Shown here piece by piece: positions 1 to 10,640 of a DNA stretch of 64,000 nt; the first letter of the stretch is position 1; each line of letters begins with the position of its first letter. Made by a program: the position numbers and the translations under genes. The notes beneath the pieces are model-generated. The model did not search any database and was not told where the DNA came from. It was given only the letters and a program-made list of their open reading frames with translations. The stretch is from Symsagittifera roscoffensis. Its lineage: Eukaryota > Xenacoelomorpha > Acoela > Convolutidae. Location: assembly GCF_963678635.1 (NCBI RefSeq), contig NC_087065.1:35645807-35709806 (forward strand). The letters run 5' to 3'.

Positions 1-112
1 TATTTCAGATGAGCAAGAACATATAAGACAACTTAAAAGACAACTTTTTTCGTTCACAGAAACTAATAATACATAGCTACGGGTCCCCAATAAAAACAAG
101 TTTTCTACAAAA

Positions 113-118
113 TTTATT
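113..118 (-). promoter_or_regulatory. Candidate polyadenylation signal
   Basis: AATAAA on the minus strand about 280 nt beyond the stop codon of the nine-exon gene. It is the best-placed hexamer in the 3' flank, but the motif is common by chance in AT-rich DNA. Confidence 0.3.
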
Positions 119-394
119 CTCTTCGGTATTGATGATACAAGAAGTTAGTGGTTTACAGAGTTAGAACTAGGTTAATACACCAATGACTCAGCAACTCTAG
201 CTTCTTTCCTGCATTTCTAGCTTTTCTTCATCTTACGTTCCCATCAGCGTCATACCAGTTTCGTTGTACCTAAGGCCATACAACTTGGATCAACTCGATT
301 GAAAAGACACTTTAGCAAGGCGCACCTCCGAGTCAATCAATTTTGAAATTTGCCCAATTCGAGAACGCAATTAATTTTTTTATCTCATGCCTAA

Positions 395-849
395 TTAACG
401 CTTTATCTCATGAAAAGTATTTCTCAGCTGTTTACCTTTTTTATGATCTGTTATTTCTTGAAATGGAATGTTTTCTTTTCCCTCTTCTTCCAATTCATCA
501 TCTTCAGTTTGTTCACCTTCAAGTAATTCCATTTCAACTTCTGCTTCATTTTCAGGCGCAACTCCATATTTTGATAGATCAATATACAGAGCATTAGTTG
601 GTGATCCATTTTCCGTGCTTTTGGTTCCTGTTCCATATGACCTTACCGGATCATCATCGGCTGCGGATCTCAATGGCACATCCAAATCTTCCTGCAAATC
701 TGCTGATGTCTGGAATCGGAGCCCTGACTGTGCCTCGAAAGTCAAGTTGCGACAGAGTTGGTTGCTTTGCTCAGCTAGCCGACTAACCTTTTCGTCCAAG
801 AAATCGAGGTCTTCGTACTCGCCTAAGCATTTAAGAAGGTCACACTGAT
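395..849 (-). CDS. Exon 9, terminal exon with acidic tail
   Basis: Acceptor ATAGTAAAAG before 849; enters in phase 1 and runs 151 codons to TAA at 395. It encodes a helical stretch (DFLDEKVSRLAEQSNQLCR) and a strongly acidic tail (EDDELEEEGKE) followed by a basic HKKGK cluster. A cryptic AAG|GTAAAC near 436 could be a donor, but the in-frame stop makes this a plausible last exon. Confidence 0.8.
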
Positions 850-3800
850 CTTTTACTATAAAAAAATTTTATACTGTTATTTGACTATTTTTCAACAATG
901 ATCATTGCGGATTTTCATCACTGAGTATTGTGGATTATTTCTATGATTTTGAATTTAGACTCTACCGATACTTTGATTATACCACTTACCAGATTCTGTG
1001 GACAACAGACGTGTTCCTCTGCTACTTCGCTTCACTTTGTTCGCCAGGGACGAAGCTGCATACCTCAGTCGCTTATGCATTCTGAACACAACACACCGGG
1101 AATTTAGTTTTGCTTATTTAACATATAAATTATGACCTCAGTTAGCTATTACGTTTTTGAAATGTGCGAAGGAAGCTCGCATTCGTATTTTTTGTCTACG
1201 CAAAAGCAGGTACCTAAAAACGTCACATGATGTCTGGTGACTTAGCCAGGCACTTTAAGTCGCGATTCGACCTATGTTGAATAAACGTCCAACTTTTGAG
1301 AAAGCTTTTGAGTTGCCAATCACCAATCGAAAATCATCTATTTCTCCAAAAAGAAAAAATTAACGCCCATTCTTGTTTCTGTGAGCTTGAGCTACAGAAA
1401 TTCTTTTTCACTGTCACGTTAACATTTGTATATAAAAATAAATTCAAATTACCTTAATTTGAGTTTAGATCCAGGTTTATTTGCACTCAGTTTCGGTTTT
1501 TCGTCCTTAAAATAGGTCTTCTCACGTATATTTGAATCGAACCTCACTTTCAGGTCCAAGCCGCTTTCTGGGCTGAGTCTTGGTGCTTTAGTACTCTTGA
1601 ATTCCATCCAATTATCATACGCATCTCTGCTCCCTACTTCAGTGCTTTGGACATTTAAATTGCCAGGTGGTTTCGTCGCTCTCCTCGGAGGCGGAGTCAG
1701 GAATCGCACCGGCGGTGGAGGAGGCGGTCCATCGACGTCATCGTCAAGAAGTAACGCTTCACTTTTCTCCATTCTTTTGCTCCAATCAAGAAAATTTTTC
1801 TTGCTACTTTCAAACTCCATACCCTGCAGAAAAAACTATATATTATTGTATACTGTTATGCTGCTTGCATATAAAAAACAAAGCCAATCGAACATCGGGA
1901 AAGAGCATTGAACGCAAGTAAACATAAAAAAAACTTAGTTTAAAACATCTCAACTTACGATTTTCAAAGAAAATAATTAAGCCCTTTGAATTTCTAGAAC
2001 GATTTATGAGTGGCGCTTTAATAACATTAACCCAACTTGAGAGAACTGGACCAACAGGTTAAGTTTTTATTCCGCTGAAAATCTAAAAATTAAATGATCG
2101 AGTCATTTATGATCTATTTCAGCGTTAAAAGCACTATTCCAGAGTTTTTCATATTTTCAGCGTTAAAAACACGACTGCGCTTCAAGATATAGCTCTAATT
2201 TGAGAGCATCCGTATAACCTCCACAATAAGCTGATCGCAAGTGTAAAAAGAGCCAAATATCAACTAACCTGCTGGCTAAGGCCAGACATCGTTTCCCGTT
2301 CCAACATACAATCGCTCTTCTCTTGTGAACTTTTGGTAGCATTGACACCACCTTCAAATTGTCCACTTTTTCCATCAAATCGTCCCTCTCTGAGGCGACT
2401 ACACTCCTGCCATAACCTTCGTCCCTCAGACTGAATCCGCTTAATTTCTTCACGCTTCAGTCCAATTTGATCGTCCCTTTCTAGTCTTCCTTCTACGGAA
2501 CTTCGAGCATTCAAGTCTCGAGATCGCAGTTGCTTTGCGAATTCCGTTTTGAACCCTTCGTCGTGTTCGAATGGAGGTATGTCGTATATAGGTTCAGCAG
2601 TTTCTGCTTGCGACGGTCGCAAGCCAATTGAGAAGTCGTTGCATTCGTCTCCATCAAAGGAAGAGCGAGACTTGTTGTACAGACTGAGGCTACCGCTTCG
2701 TTTCGAACGTGTCACTCGGCCAAGTCCAAACACTTTTTCTCGAATTGTTTTTTTCCGTTTCTCTTTCACTGCTAAATCGAGAATCAGATGATTCGTTAAA
2801 AACCAGTTTCATTAACCTCAAAAACAAATCGATTAATTTGTGTCACAGCTGGCTTTCATGTTCCAGGGATAACTATTCAAAAATCAAATGTTCAGTTTTT
2901 TTCCAAAAAAAGCAAGAAGAAGTTCGTATTCATTTAGACTCACCAGTTCTGGTCAAGGCAATAGGTATCTGCACTTCTCGCATTATGTCCAGAGGAATCT
3001 AAACAATCAATAACACCATCCAGGTTGTCGATTCATTTTATTTCCAACGCTGAGGAGAAGCGGAGCTTCGCACCACTTGCTTTGCAAGAATGCTATGTAG
3101 AAATGTATACAAAATTAACCACGATCAACCTATAGTCTATTATATTTTCAAATCATGACAGCTCATGAATCGACTTAAAACAAATGCGATGTAAAAACCT
3201 GTGAAAATTTAGCCAGTCTTATTTAAGGCATGAGACTTCTCCATCAATTGCATACTTGGGAATAAAAATAAAATAACATAGCAAACAGACAAATGGAAAG
3301 GAGTCAGTGAAAGCAAAGAAACAAAAAAAACAGACGTTTTAGAAAAACTAAAGCTAAAGGCCTTAAAGCTTTTCGAATTTCAAGAAAAAATTATAATTGT
3401 CAATTTAAGTCTTTGGTAAAGTTTTTATTCCGCTGGCAAATCTGAAAAATTGGATTCCACTTTCGAACTTAGAAATCAATCACGTTTTTTCGCGCCGTTT
3501 CTTCTTTCGTATTTGGAGAGCAAAATTTGCCTGCCTTTTAGCAAATGAACTTGAATTGAACTCTAAGTGCACATAAACCTACGGGCATTCATAAACGCAT
3601 GAATATCTATGAAAACACTTCTGTAGTTATAAGAGTATTTTAAGACTTTTCCTTAGAAAAAATAATCACCATCTATATAAGAGTCTGAACTACGCTCATC
3701 GACTCGTATAGAAAAAATATTTTTAATCGTAGAAAAAAGGTAGCGCAATTCTATTTCCCACTCAATTACCCGCACCCTTACAGGAATTATTGACTTTCAA

Positions 3801-6800
3801 TTTAAGTTAAAAAAATGCTTAAACCTGAAAAAGTCCAAGCTGCGGAAACTTAACCTATAAAAATAAGCAGATAAACAAAACTTAAGTCTCCATGTCAGAC
3901 TCAAACCTATATTCTTTGTCGTTCCAAGCATTTTGTCGCTTTAACTCTACGCTGAGGTGACAAAAGTACAAGCAAAAACTTAAAACGCCAAGAGGAATTC
4001 TGCAAACAAAACTTTAAACTAAATTTTGCCGTTTGCAAGAATAAAAATAGCCAACAGACAGTTGGAAAAGTCTCGACGAACTCAATGAAAGTGAAAAAAA
4101 TCACTGACTTATTTTCAACAATTTTCAACTCCCGACTCGGGGAAAAACATAGCACGATACAGCAATTTTATGATATGAGATTTTATGACTGGCATTTTTT
4201 CTCAAAATGAACCCAATTTCTTAATCTGGATCAATGGGTAATTTTTATTCCGCTGAGAAATTTTACGTTTCTTCACACCAAATGGTGAGCGTAATTTCCA
4301 TTGCCTTTAGCTATTGAATTTGTGAACGGATCTTAGCAAATCTGCAAAATCAAATTTGAGGGTAAATAACTTTACAGATTCCCAATAACTGATTAATTTT
4401 GATTTAACTATGAATACATACCCGGCATATGTTTGAAGCAAAACCTTCTTGTGAAGCGAACTCGATTAAAGGCTATCCAATAAACCTGATATCTTGACAA
4501 CTGACAGTTCACTTAGATTAAAACTAGAGCGAATCTTTAATCTTGCATTCAACTTAACGTTCAAAATCGTTCTATAGTACCCATGTCTAATTAGTAGAAT
4601 AGATTCAAATGAACTTACATAAGGAACACTACAGTGGTCTCCTGATGGTCGACCTTTGGCTCTGTTTTGCTCTGACGACTGATGATCGATAGTTTGAGAG
4701 TCAATATTAGCCTCTATTTTCGCTGAAACACAACGTTGGCAAACAGGAGAAGCCTGGTTTGACTTCAATTTCAGCTCTGTCAATTCTGCCCTCATTTCGA
4801 CACAGTCAGTCTCTAGTTGCTTCATCTCTTCCGTGAGTCTTCCGATCAAGTTGAAAAGTTGCATCACAAGGACGCCGTTGAAGCTGAAATTGTGAATAAA
4901 TAATTAAGAAAACTGCAAAAAGGAGTTCTTAAAAATTGAAGTTACTGAAAAAAGCTATAAATATCATTTATTTACACTTATAAATGGCTGAAATAAACAG
5001 GATTAAGCATCTGGCTGCAAATCACCCTGGCAATTGAATATATAAACTTCGCTGATAAAAATTAATATAGGCGAAACTGAGCAAAAACACATAAGCAAAA
5101 GAAAACTAAAAGTTCTCCAGAAACGGGAAATATCCAACCATTTTGAGAACGCGATCGACAAATCCTACCATACTGACATCGTGATTCAAAACACCAAACT
5201 GGTAGCTCACGCTTGAACCATAATATCAACTAGATTCACCCATAAAAAAGAAGGACAAGGATACCCGGTTGCTGTGCAAGTACCACAATGTTCTGACCAT
5301 ATTCATTAAAAAAAGGCTTCTTCTTATAATATAGTTTTCTAAATATAACAACAGTCAGAGTTAGTAAAAATTAGGCTAGACATAATCGACAACAGTTTTC
5401 CTCAAAACCTGAATAACAAACAGAAAAAAGATTTAAAAAAAAATTTTTTGCACAATAAATTATACAAAACTCTAAAAAATATGAATCTTCTGAGAAAATT
5501 TTCTTTTATATTTTTTTCTTTTTAAGGAGATTAAGTTTTTGTTAGCTTAAATGATCAATTCTCATGAAACAAACGTTAGACGATCACTTTACTCACTCAA
5601 AAATAATTATAAACTCAAAAAATTGAAACCTATTTTTCTCGACACAGGAACGAATTTATGAAAATTTTAAGTTTCGTTCGAATCACGGCTAAAAAGAATT
5701 TGATATGATATATCACACGACACATTCGGATAATTATTTATGGTACTTGATGTTGCTTGGAAACAAAAAAAAAGAAAAAACACCAGAAGACAAAGTTCCT
5801 CCCCATTTTCAATGGCCAGGAAAAAAATATAACGCAGCATAAGGAAAAAACAACGAAACTGAATGAATATCGAGAAAAAGTTAAACAATAATACTAACAG
5901 GATGAATCGCAAATACTTGCTAAAAACATAAAATCCACTTTGGCAAATTTAGCGATACTACACAAACATAGCAATCAAACGACATTTATGAGTCGACTAA
6001 GCCCATATATTATGAGCGGAAACATAGCCAACAGACAGTTCGAATTCGAAACGAGCCAAATAACGCAAGAAAACAGAAAAAAATACGGATTTCTTTTTTG
6101 AAAAAAACTCAACTTTCGAAATTCATGGGAAAAAATTGATGGCCTGAATGCTCGTTGAATTTGTGGAACTTCTTTTTTTAATATAAAATAACCCAATAAT
6201 TGCACTCAATAATTAACCCAATAATCAAAATAAATTACACTCGAAACTAAAAGTCGATCAGGTTTTTCGTGATCTTTACAATTTCACTGTTCGATAGAAA
6301 ATGATTTGAATTCAAAAAGAACTCAGAAGTCAAACCGCGAGAAACTGTAAGACTTTTCCTGAAAAAAACCAACGCGATTATATACGAGTCTGAACTACGT
6401 TCATGGTCTCTTAAACATAGCGAACTGAATTTCTGAAAAAAATAGATGCCCTAAAGCTCATTGAATTTTTCTAGAACTGTTTATGATTGACACTTTTTTG
6501 ATTAAATTAACCCAATTTTTGTGATCTTTACGCTTTTGCTGTCTGACAGTGGAGTTTGCTTTCCTTTTAACAAAGAAAATAGACTCAACTCAAAAAATCA
6601 TCAATCAAAAAACGAAAAAAAAACTAATTTGAGCCTGAACAAAATTCAAGGCTTTCCTTTAAAAAATCATCAGCACCCAAATAAGAGTTTGAGCAACTTT
6701 AATAGACTCTTAATAAAGCAAAAATGAAAAACTGAAATAGGCCAAATCGGAGTTGGTAAATTTATAACCAACAAAAAACATTTTCGAATAGAAAGTGTAT

Positions 6801-9387
6801 TGACTCGAATATGACTGTTGAGACAAAATGATTCAAGTAATTCTTTTACATGTAACTTTTTACAGGTATGTAATTAAAAATGACGATGGCATGTAATTTT
6901 TTTACCGGTATGTAATCAAAAATTTAAAACTGGTGTTTCTCGACACTAGAAATTTTTTTTGAGAATTGATTGATGAGGTTCGAAAAAAGCCGGAAAACCA
7001 ACTGAAAATTAATCAGAAAGAAAAGAAGTTATAAAAAAATATGAGCAATAAAGACCTTGCAATGCTCATATCTCCTATATACACCGCAACATAAGCAAAT
7101 AAACTCACTTCTATACGACGAAAATCTTAACACGCTTGAAGTTAAGCGAAGGGTTTCGGTCCAAAACCAGGAAGCTAAAAAATCATCCGCAAAAAGATAA
7201 TTCGTTATATATTCAATTTTACAACTGATAACCCTACATATAACAATAAAAAAAATTTATAAGATGATTTGAGAAAAAATAATGGAACTTACTGAGCCAC
7301 AAAAATTGCGCTGAAAACCAAAAGTCAAAAAAATCCAAATAATGGGAATCGACTTTTAACGCATCAAGTGCAAAGTTGTTGGAGCTGAAGACTTACTCTT
7401 GGTCTTTGCAGTTGAATAAAACATCGTCACTATCACTTCTGTTCACACCCTCTTCTGAGCTCGAGACAATTTTTGCCAACTGACACCTAATTTTGTTGTC
7501 TTTGATGTCTTGATCACTCACAAAGATGTCCCCAGAGCTCAGTTCTGGCGGAACAACATCGTCTTTTGTTTCGGAACTGAAGTCTAAGTTTGTCTCTTTT
7601 ATTCTGCGAGGTTCTCGCACATTCAGTTGCTCTTGTTTAACACATGAAAATGAGATCCTTGATTTCAGGTCACTTGCTTGTTCACCAGCGATAATCTGAA
7701 AAGAAACTTATTGTTTATTCCGAAAAATTTTCTGTGAAAACTTAGAAAGCCATGTCAAATATATCAATCATTTTATTAAAGATACCGAAGTAAAACTTAC
7801 ATTTGCATAAAGTTTTCTCGGAGAAATCAGAATTGAATCCAGGTCTTCGTGCTTCACGCCCTCGAGGATTCTCTCTGAAGCAAAATTGATTACTCGTCCC
7901 ACATTCCTGGTCTTTCTGGTAAACTCGCAACACTTTCTGTTCTGCTGATAAGACGCAGATATTGACCAGTCGGCAATCTCCTTCGAGTAAAACTTCGGAA
8001 TTCTAAACTCCAAGCTACATTCGTTACTCAAAGCTCCAATTACTACGTCCTGGCTTCTGATAAATCGCTTGGTTGTAGTTTGGGGCCGATTTTGTTGCGC
8101 AAACACATTTCCTATCTTGAATGGTACAAAGAATTCGTCCGAAATAGTTGATGCCGTGTCCGAATCAAATATGACAGGGTATGGCTTAGCACCTACTACG
8201 GCCCTGAAATTGTATCCACTGCTGGTAACTCTCTGTTCGAGGATTTCCCTTGGACTTGATCGCTGACCGCTAGAAGCAGTGTTCGATAGGTGAGATCTGA
8301 GAGAAATTTTCTGTTGATTAACTCTGCCGTCAAAAGGTACATTTTTCCGTGCGACTATTGGCGTAGTCCGGTGCACAATAGGCTTCAAGCCTCTAGATTT
8401 AAGCCCTGAGAATTCTGCTTGATTTGGTTTGCATTCGATTCTTCGCACAGGTTTGTCGCTGTCGCGACGCGTAAAGCCTGGCGATTTTTCAGCTGTGCTC
8501 AAAAGCGAGTTAATACTCGACGCACTGGTTCCGGCAGTAAGATCTCCACCAGAAACTTGATTGACATTATAACTGATGTTCGTAGATACTGTTGTTCTCT
8601 GTGCATTTGTGGCTTTCAAACGCGTTAGTTCATGCAGGTTCGGATTTCGTTGCCGGTTAGTCAAAGTTAGGTTATTACTCGTGCTCGGATGCAGGGAAGG
8701 ACTTATGTTGGTTGGTCTTGATGATGACGTGGTTCTTGAATTGATGGCAGCTGCTGCAAACAGCTGTTTTTGTTCGTAAATGGGAAGAATGTCGGGTGGA
8801 GCCACACAAACGGGTGTCCCTGAAGCTCCTCTGTTCTCATCACGTGACCCTGCGATGAAAACATCGTTGGATATTGAGGAACTATCATTGCGACTTCTAC
8901 TTCGGGACCTTGAAGATTCGAAAAAATCGGAAGACGGTCTGGAACTATTTCTGGATGAGAGTCGCTCGGCGTTGACTCGGTTTCTATGGCGCCGAAGCAG
9001 AACGTTGGAAGCAGTTCCACTGTCGAATCCATAGTAAGGTGAAACGGTTTGAGCCAACAGTTGCCTTGTTCTAGAATCTCTGAGAGCTGACGCTTCATTC
9101 CAGTGCTGTTCTATTGGAGATACAAAATCTGAAAGAAAAAATTAAATATTTTACGAGATCAAAAAACAAATCATCGATTCAAAACAACGCAATTAACTGC
9201 ATACAGAAAGTCTTCAAACTTTAGCCGATAGCCCCCATCCGCAATATTCGATCTCTAAATACAAAATTTGCTGCTAGGAGATTATTATGATTTTCTTTCT
9301 AGTTTTGAAGACTAGAAATGGTTAAGCCAAAAAAAAACTTCTCGAACAACTAACTGTGTTTACAAAAATCAAATCTATTACCTGAGC
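395..9387 (-). CDS. Nine-exon host gene, Ser/Arg-rich coiled-coil protein of unknown function (~1,126 aa)
   Basis: Spliced CDS on the minus strand: 9387-9372, 9128-7801, 7695-7397, 4883-4619, 2998-2944, 2768-2269, 1823-1453, 1081-990, 849-395. Every junction has GT donor and AG acceptor (GTAAGT at 7800, 7396 and 989; GTGAGT at 2943; GTTAGT at 2268). Phases agree, the total is 3,381 nt including TAA, and no internal stop occurs, which strongly supports one gene. The product has no signal peptide or membrane segment that I can see. In order it shows a Ser/Arg-rich N-terminal half with an SRSRSRSR run, a CQRC pair and heptad-like coiled coil near residues 560-590, a basic stretch (KEKRKKTIREK), a six-proline run near 855 followed by TPPPRR, and a highly acidic C-terminus. 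The composition suggests a cytoplasmic or cytoskeletal scaffold that could bind SH3- or EVH1-type domains, but this is inference. I do not recognise the family. The first exon is the weakest part of the model. Confidence 0.72.
990..1081 (-). CDS. Exon 8, basic segment
   Basis: Acceptor GTGTTCAG before 1081, donor TCTG|GTAAGT at 989; phase 2 in, 1 out. It encodes a short Arg/Lys/Ser-rich stretch (MHKRLRYAASSLANKVKR). It is open in the required frame only. Confidence 0.75.
1453..1823 (-). CDS. Exon 7, proline-rich ligand segment
   Basis: Acceptor TTTTTTCTGCAG before 1823, donor AAG|GTAATT at 1452. It encodes DDDVDGPPPPPPVRFLTPPP, a typical proline-rich ligand for SH3, WW or EVH1 domains. If the intron were retained the protein would stop two codons later (TAA at 1449), so a shorter isoform is conceivable. 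Confidence 0.8.
1950..2160. repeat. Intronic dispersed repeat, copy 1
   Basis: Carries the shared blocks GAATTTCTAGAACGATTTAT, TAACCCAA and TTTTTATTCCGCTGAAAATC. These blocks recur in the next two large introns, so they belong to a dispersed repeat family rather than to the gene. Confidence 0.5.
2269..2768 (-). CDS. Exon 6, basic then charged helical segment
   Basis: Acceptor CGATTTAGCAG before 2768, donor CAGCAG|GTTAGT at 2268. It encodes a strongly basic start (KEKRKKTIREKVFGLGR), a tyrosine-containing PIYDIPPFEH stretch that could be a YxxP-type docking site (inference), and a charged, probably helical tail (KREEIKRIQSEGRRLWQE). Confidence 0.82.
2944..2998 (-). CDS. Exon 5, 55-nt microexon
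   Basis: Acceptor GATTGTTTAG before 2998 and donor ACTG|GTGAGT at 2943. It encodes IPLDIMREVQIPIALTRT plus one base. Its phase (0 in, 1 out) is exactly what joins exon 4 to exon 6. Without it exon 6 would open on TGA, so the exon is well supported despite its size. Confidence 0.72.
3200..3570. repeat. Intronic dispersed repeat, copy 2
   Basis: Contains the block TTTTTATTCCGCTGGCAAATC and an ACATAGCAAACAGACAAATG block, related to copies at about 2,050, 4,040-4,250 and 6,020. The sequence is diverged and its ends are unclear. Confidence 0.45.
3650..4330. repeat. Intronic dispersed repeat, copy 3
   Basis: Blocks AGAGTCTGAACTACGCTCAT (near 3,680), ATAGCCAACAGACAGTTGGA (near 4,050) and ATTTTTATTCCGCTGAGAAA (near 4,232) match the other intronic copies in the same order. 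All sit inside the 1.6-kb intron between exons 4 and 5. Confidence 0.5.
4619..4883 (-). CDS. Exon 4, coiled-coil segment with CxxC
   Basis: Acceptor CACAATTTCAG before 4883, donor TAT|GTAAGTTC at 4618. It accepts phase 2 from exon 3 and leaves phase 0. It encodes LIGRLTEEMKQLETDCVEMR and onward with leucines at heptad spacing, a good coiled coil of about 30 residues, followed by CQRC, which is too isolated to call a zinc site. The open frame continues past the donor to 4466, but that part is intron. Confidence 0.8.
5990..6720. repeat. Intronic dispersed repeat, copies 4 and 5
   Basis: Two adjacent partial copies in the 2.5-kb intron between exons 3 and 4. Shared blocks are ACATAGCCAACAGACAGTTC (near 6,025), GAGTCTGAACTACGTTCATG (near 6,383), a GAACTGTTTATGATTGACAC block (near 6,472) and TAACCCAATTTTTGTGATC. 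The rest of this intron (4,900-5,980 and 6,930-7,390) is AT-rich with no gene that I can see. Confidence 0.5.
6845..6925. repeat. Two-unit direct repeat, ~41 bp
   Basis: CATGTAACTTTTTACAGGTA and CATGTAATTTTTTTACCGGT, each followed by TGTAATYAAAAAT. Two imperfect tandem units inside the intron. Confidence 0.6.
7397..7695 (-). CDS. Exon 3, acidic/serine linker
   Basis: Acceptor TTCTTTTCAG before 7695, donor GA|GTAAGT at 7396; enters in phase 0 and leaves in phase 2. It encodes about 100 residues, acidic and serine-rich toward the end (SSSEEGVNRSDSDD). No domain recognised. Confidence 0.8.
7801..9128 (-). CDS. Exon 2, Ser/Arg-rich N-terminal half
   Basis: Largest exon, 443 codons. Acceptor TTTCTTTCAG just above 9128; donor AAT|GTAAGT at 7800. 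It encodes a low-complexity Ser/Arg/Asn-rich segment with an SR-dipeptide run near residue 80, then many Ser/Thr-rich stretches with SSPRE- and SPSL-type sites that could be phosphorylated. There are no obvious globular motifs until the last third, where hydrophobic spacing becomes more regular (EFRIPKFYSKEIADWSIS). Confidence 0.82.
9372..9387 (-). CDS. Exon 1 (coding part), proposed start
   Basis: ATG-GAC-GTT-TGC-TCA-G then GTAATAG. This leaves phase 1, which is exactly what exon 2 needs to stay open. Two upstream ATGs are out of frame: one at 9420 opens a three-codon reading frame (MDC-stop), and one at 9407 would run into a stop just inside exon 2. Either those are uORFs or the real start lies elsewhere, for example inside exon 2. 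Confidence 0.42.
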
Positions 9388-10640
9388 AAACGTCCATACA
9401 CTCAATTTTGCTGCCATTCTAGCAGTCCATAGGTGAATAAAAAATTAAAAGCTATAAAAAAGGATGGGGTTAAATCTTCGGGATATGAGAATTGGAAAGC
9501 GTGTTTCCTAAAACTAAGGCTGGGAAGCTTGAATCTTGATTCAACCCATGGTTATTTTCCCAATCAGTAACTGAGGTGAAAGGACTATGTTTCAAAAGTG
9601 AATTTCTGTTGAAAGTAAAAAGCAAATAATTGAAGCCAAATCAAATAAAAACAAAGTGCTCAAATTATAGCCAGAGCCCACCATGCATGCTAGGTAAATA
9701 AGACTACAGGAGATTAGGACGAAAAGACGTAAAAAAGACAAGATAAAATTCAAGTCCTCTGATAGGTTAAACAGTTACTGAAAAACAAGCAGAGGAAGCT
9801 TAAAAATTAAGCGACAAACTTAATTGCTGTACTTCGTGTTATCATTAAATTGTACTCTTGATTCCTGTAGAAATAACTGTAGTTCATGAGCTTTCGTCTT
9901 ATCTACCGGTCACCCCAGCTTAAAACCACACACGCGCTACTCGCCGGCACCTTTAACTCCACTTTACAATTCCATAACTTAAACTCTCTTATCAGAAAGA
10001 AAGGGACAAGTTTTGAACTGAAACAATTAGTTTGGCAGGCACCAACACAAGTTGCCTTAAGCGGGCATTTTGCCCATTTAACACTAAATGTGAGTCAGTT
10101 ATTGCTCTTCGTCACATGATTTGCGCCTTTACTCTATTTTCACGAATTTAAATCTAGCGAACTTACACAGCGAAGTGGGCTACCGATATGCGACACGCTG
10201 AAACAAAACTTTCAAAATCTGTTTTCTAGTATACCCTCCCCCCAGCCTATAAATGACTTATAGACAGTTTATATTATTTTTATATTATATTTGAAGAGCA
10301 AGGCTGGTGAACTTTTGCCTTTTTAATTCACAAACACCAGCAAAACCTGAACCATCCAAGAACAAGCTTGACCAAATGATTAGTTTGATTTTTAAATACC
10401 CCATCCCACACGCTATGTACAGTACAAAATGATATGTTTCACGTCTAACAACGCATTAAAAAGTCCAAACTGTTCGCCTTGTTTCAAATAACAACTAGCG
10501 TTTAACGCACCTTCGGTGCTTCGAAATTTTTCGACAGCTCATGAAAAACCGCATATATTGAAAACAACATCTGCAAACTTTTAGTGTACTCTGATTGCAC
10601 CCAATTACAGGGTGTGTAATTTCGAACCTTTAATTTTTTT
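9388..10640. other. Upstream flank of the host gene, no gene seen
   Basis: Holds the 5' flank and presumably the promoter of the minus-strand gene. I see no convincing TATA box or CpG-rich core. A short open frame at 9,886-10,119 has no recognisable features and is probably chance. Confidence 0.4.

Noticed and set aside
1597-1921. Plus-strand open frames opposite exon 7
   Set aside because: Antisense shadows of the proline-rich exon (GGGGGG from CCCCCC); no gene evidence of their own.
8703-9098. 131-codon minus-strand frame overlapping exon 2
   Set aside because: It is in a different frame from the spliced gene, whose phases agree across nine exons, and is a shadow of exon 2.
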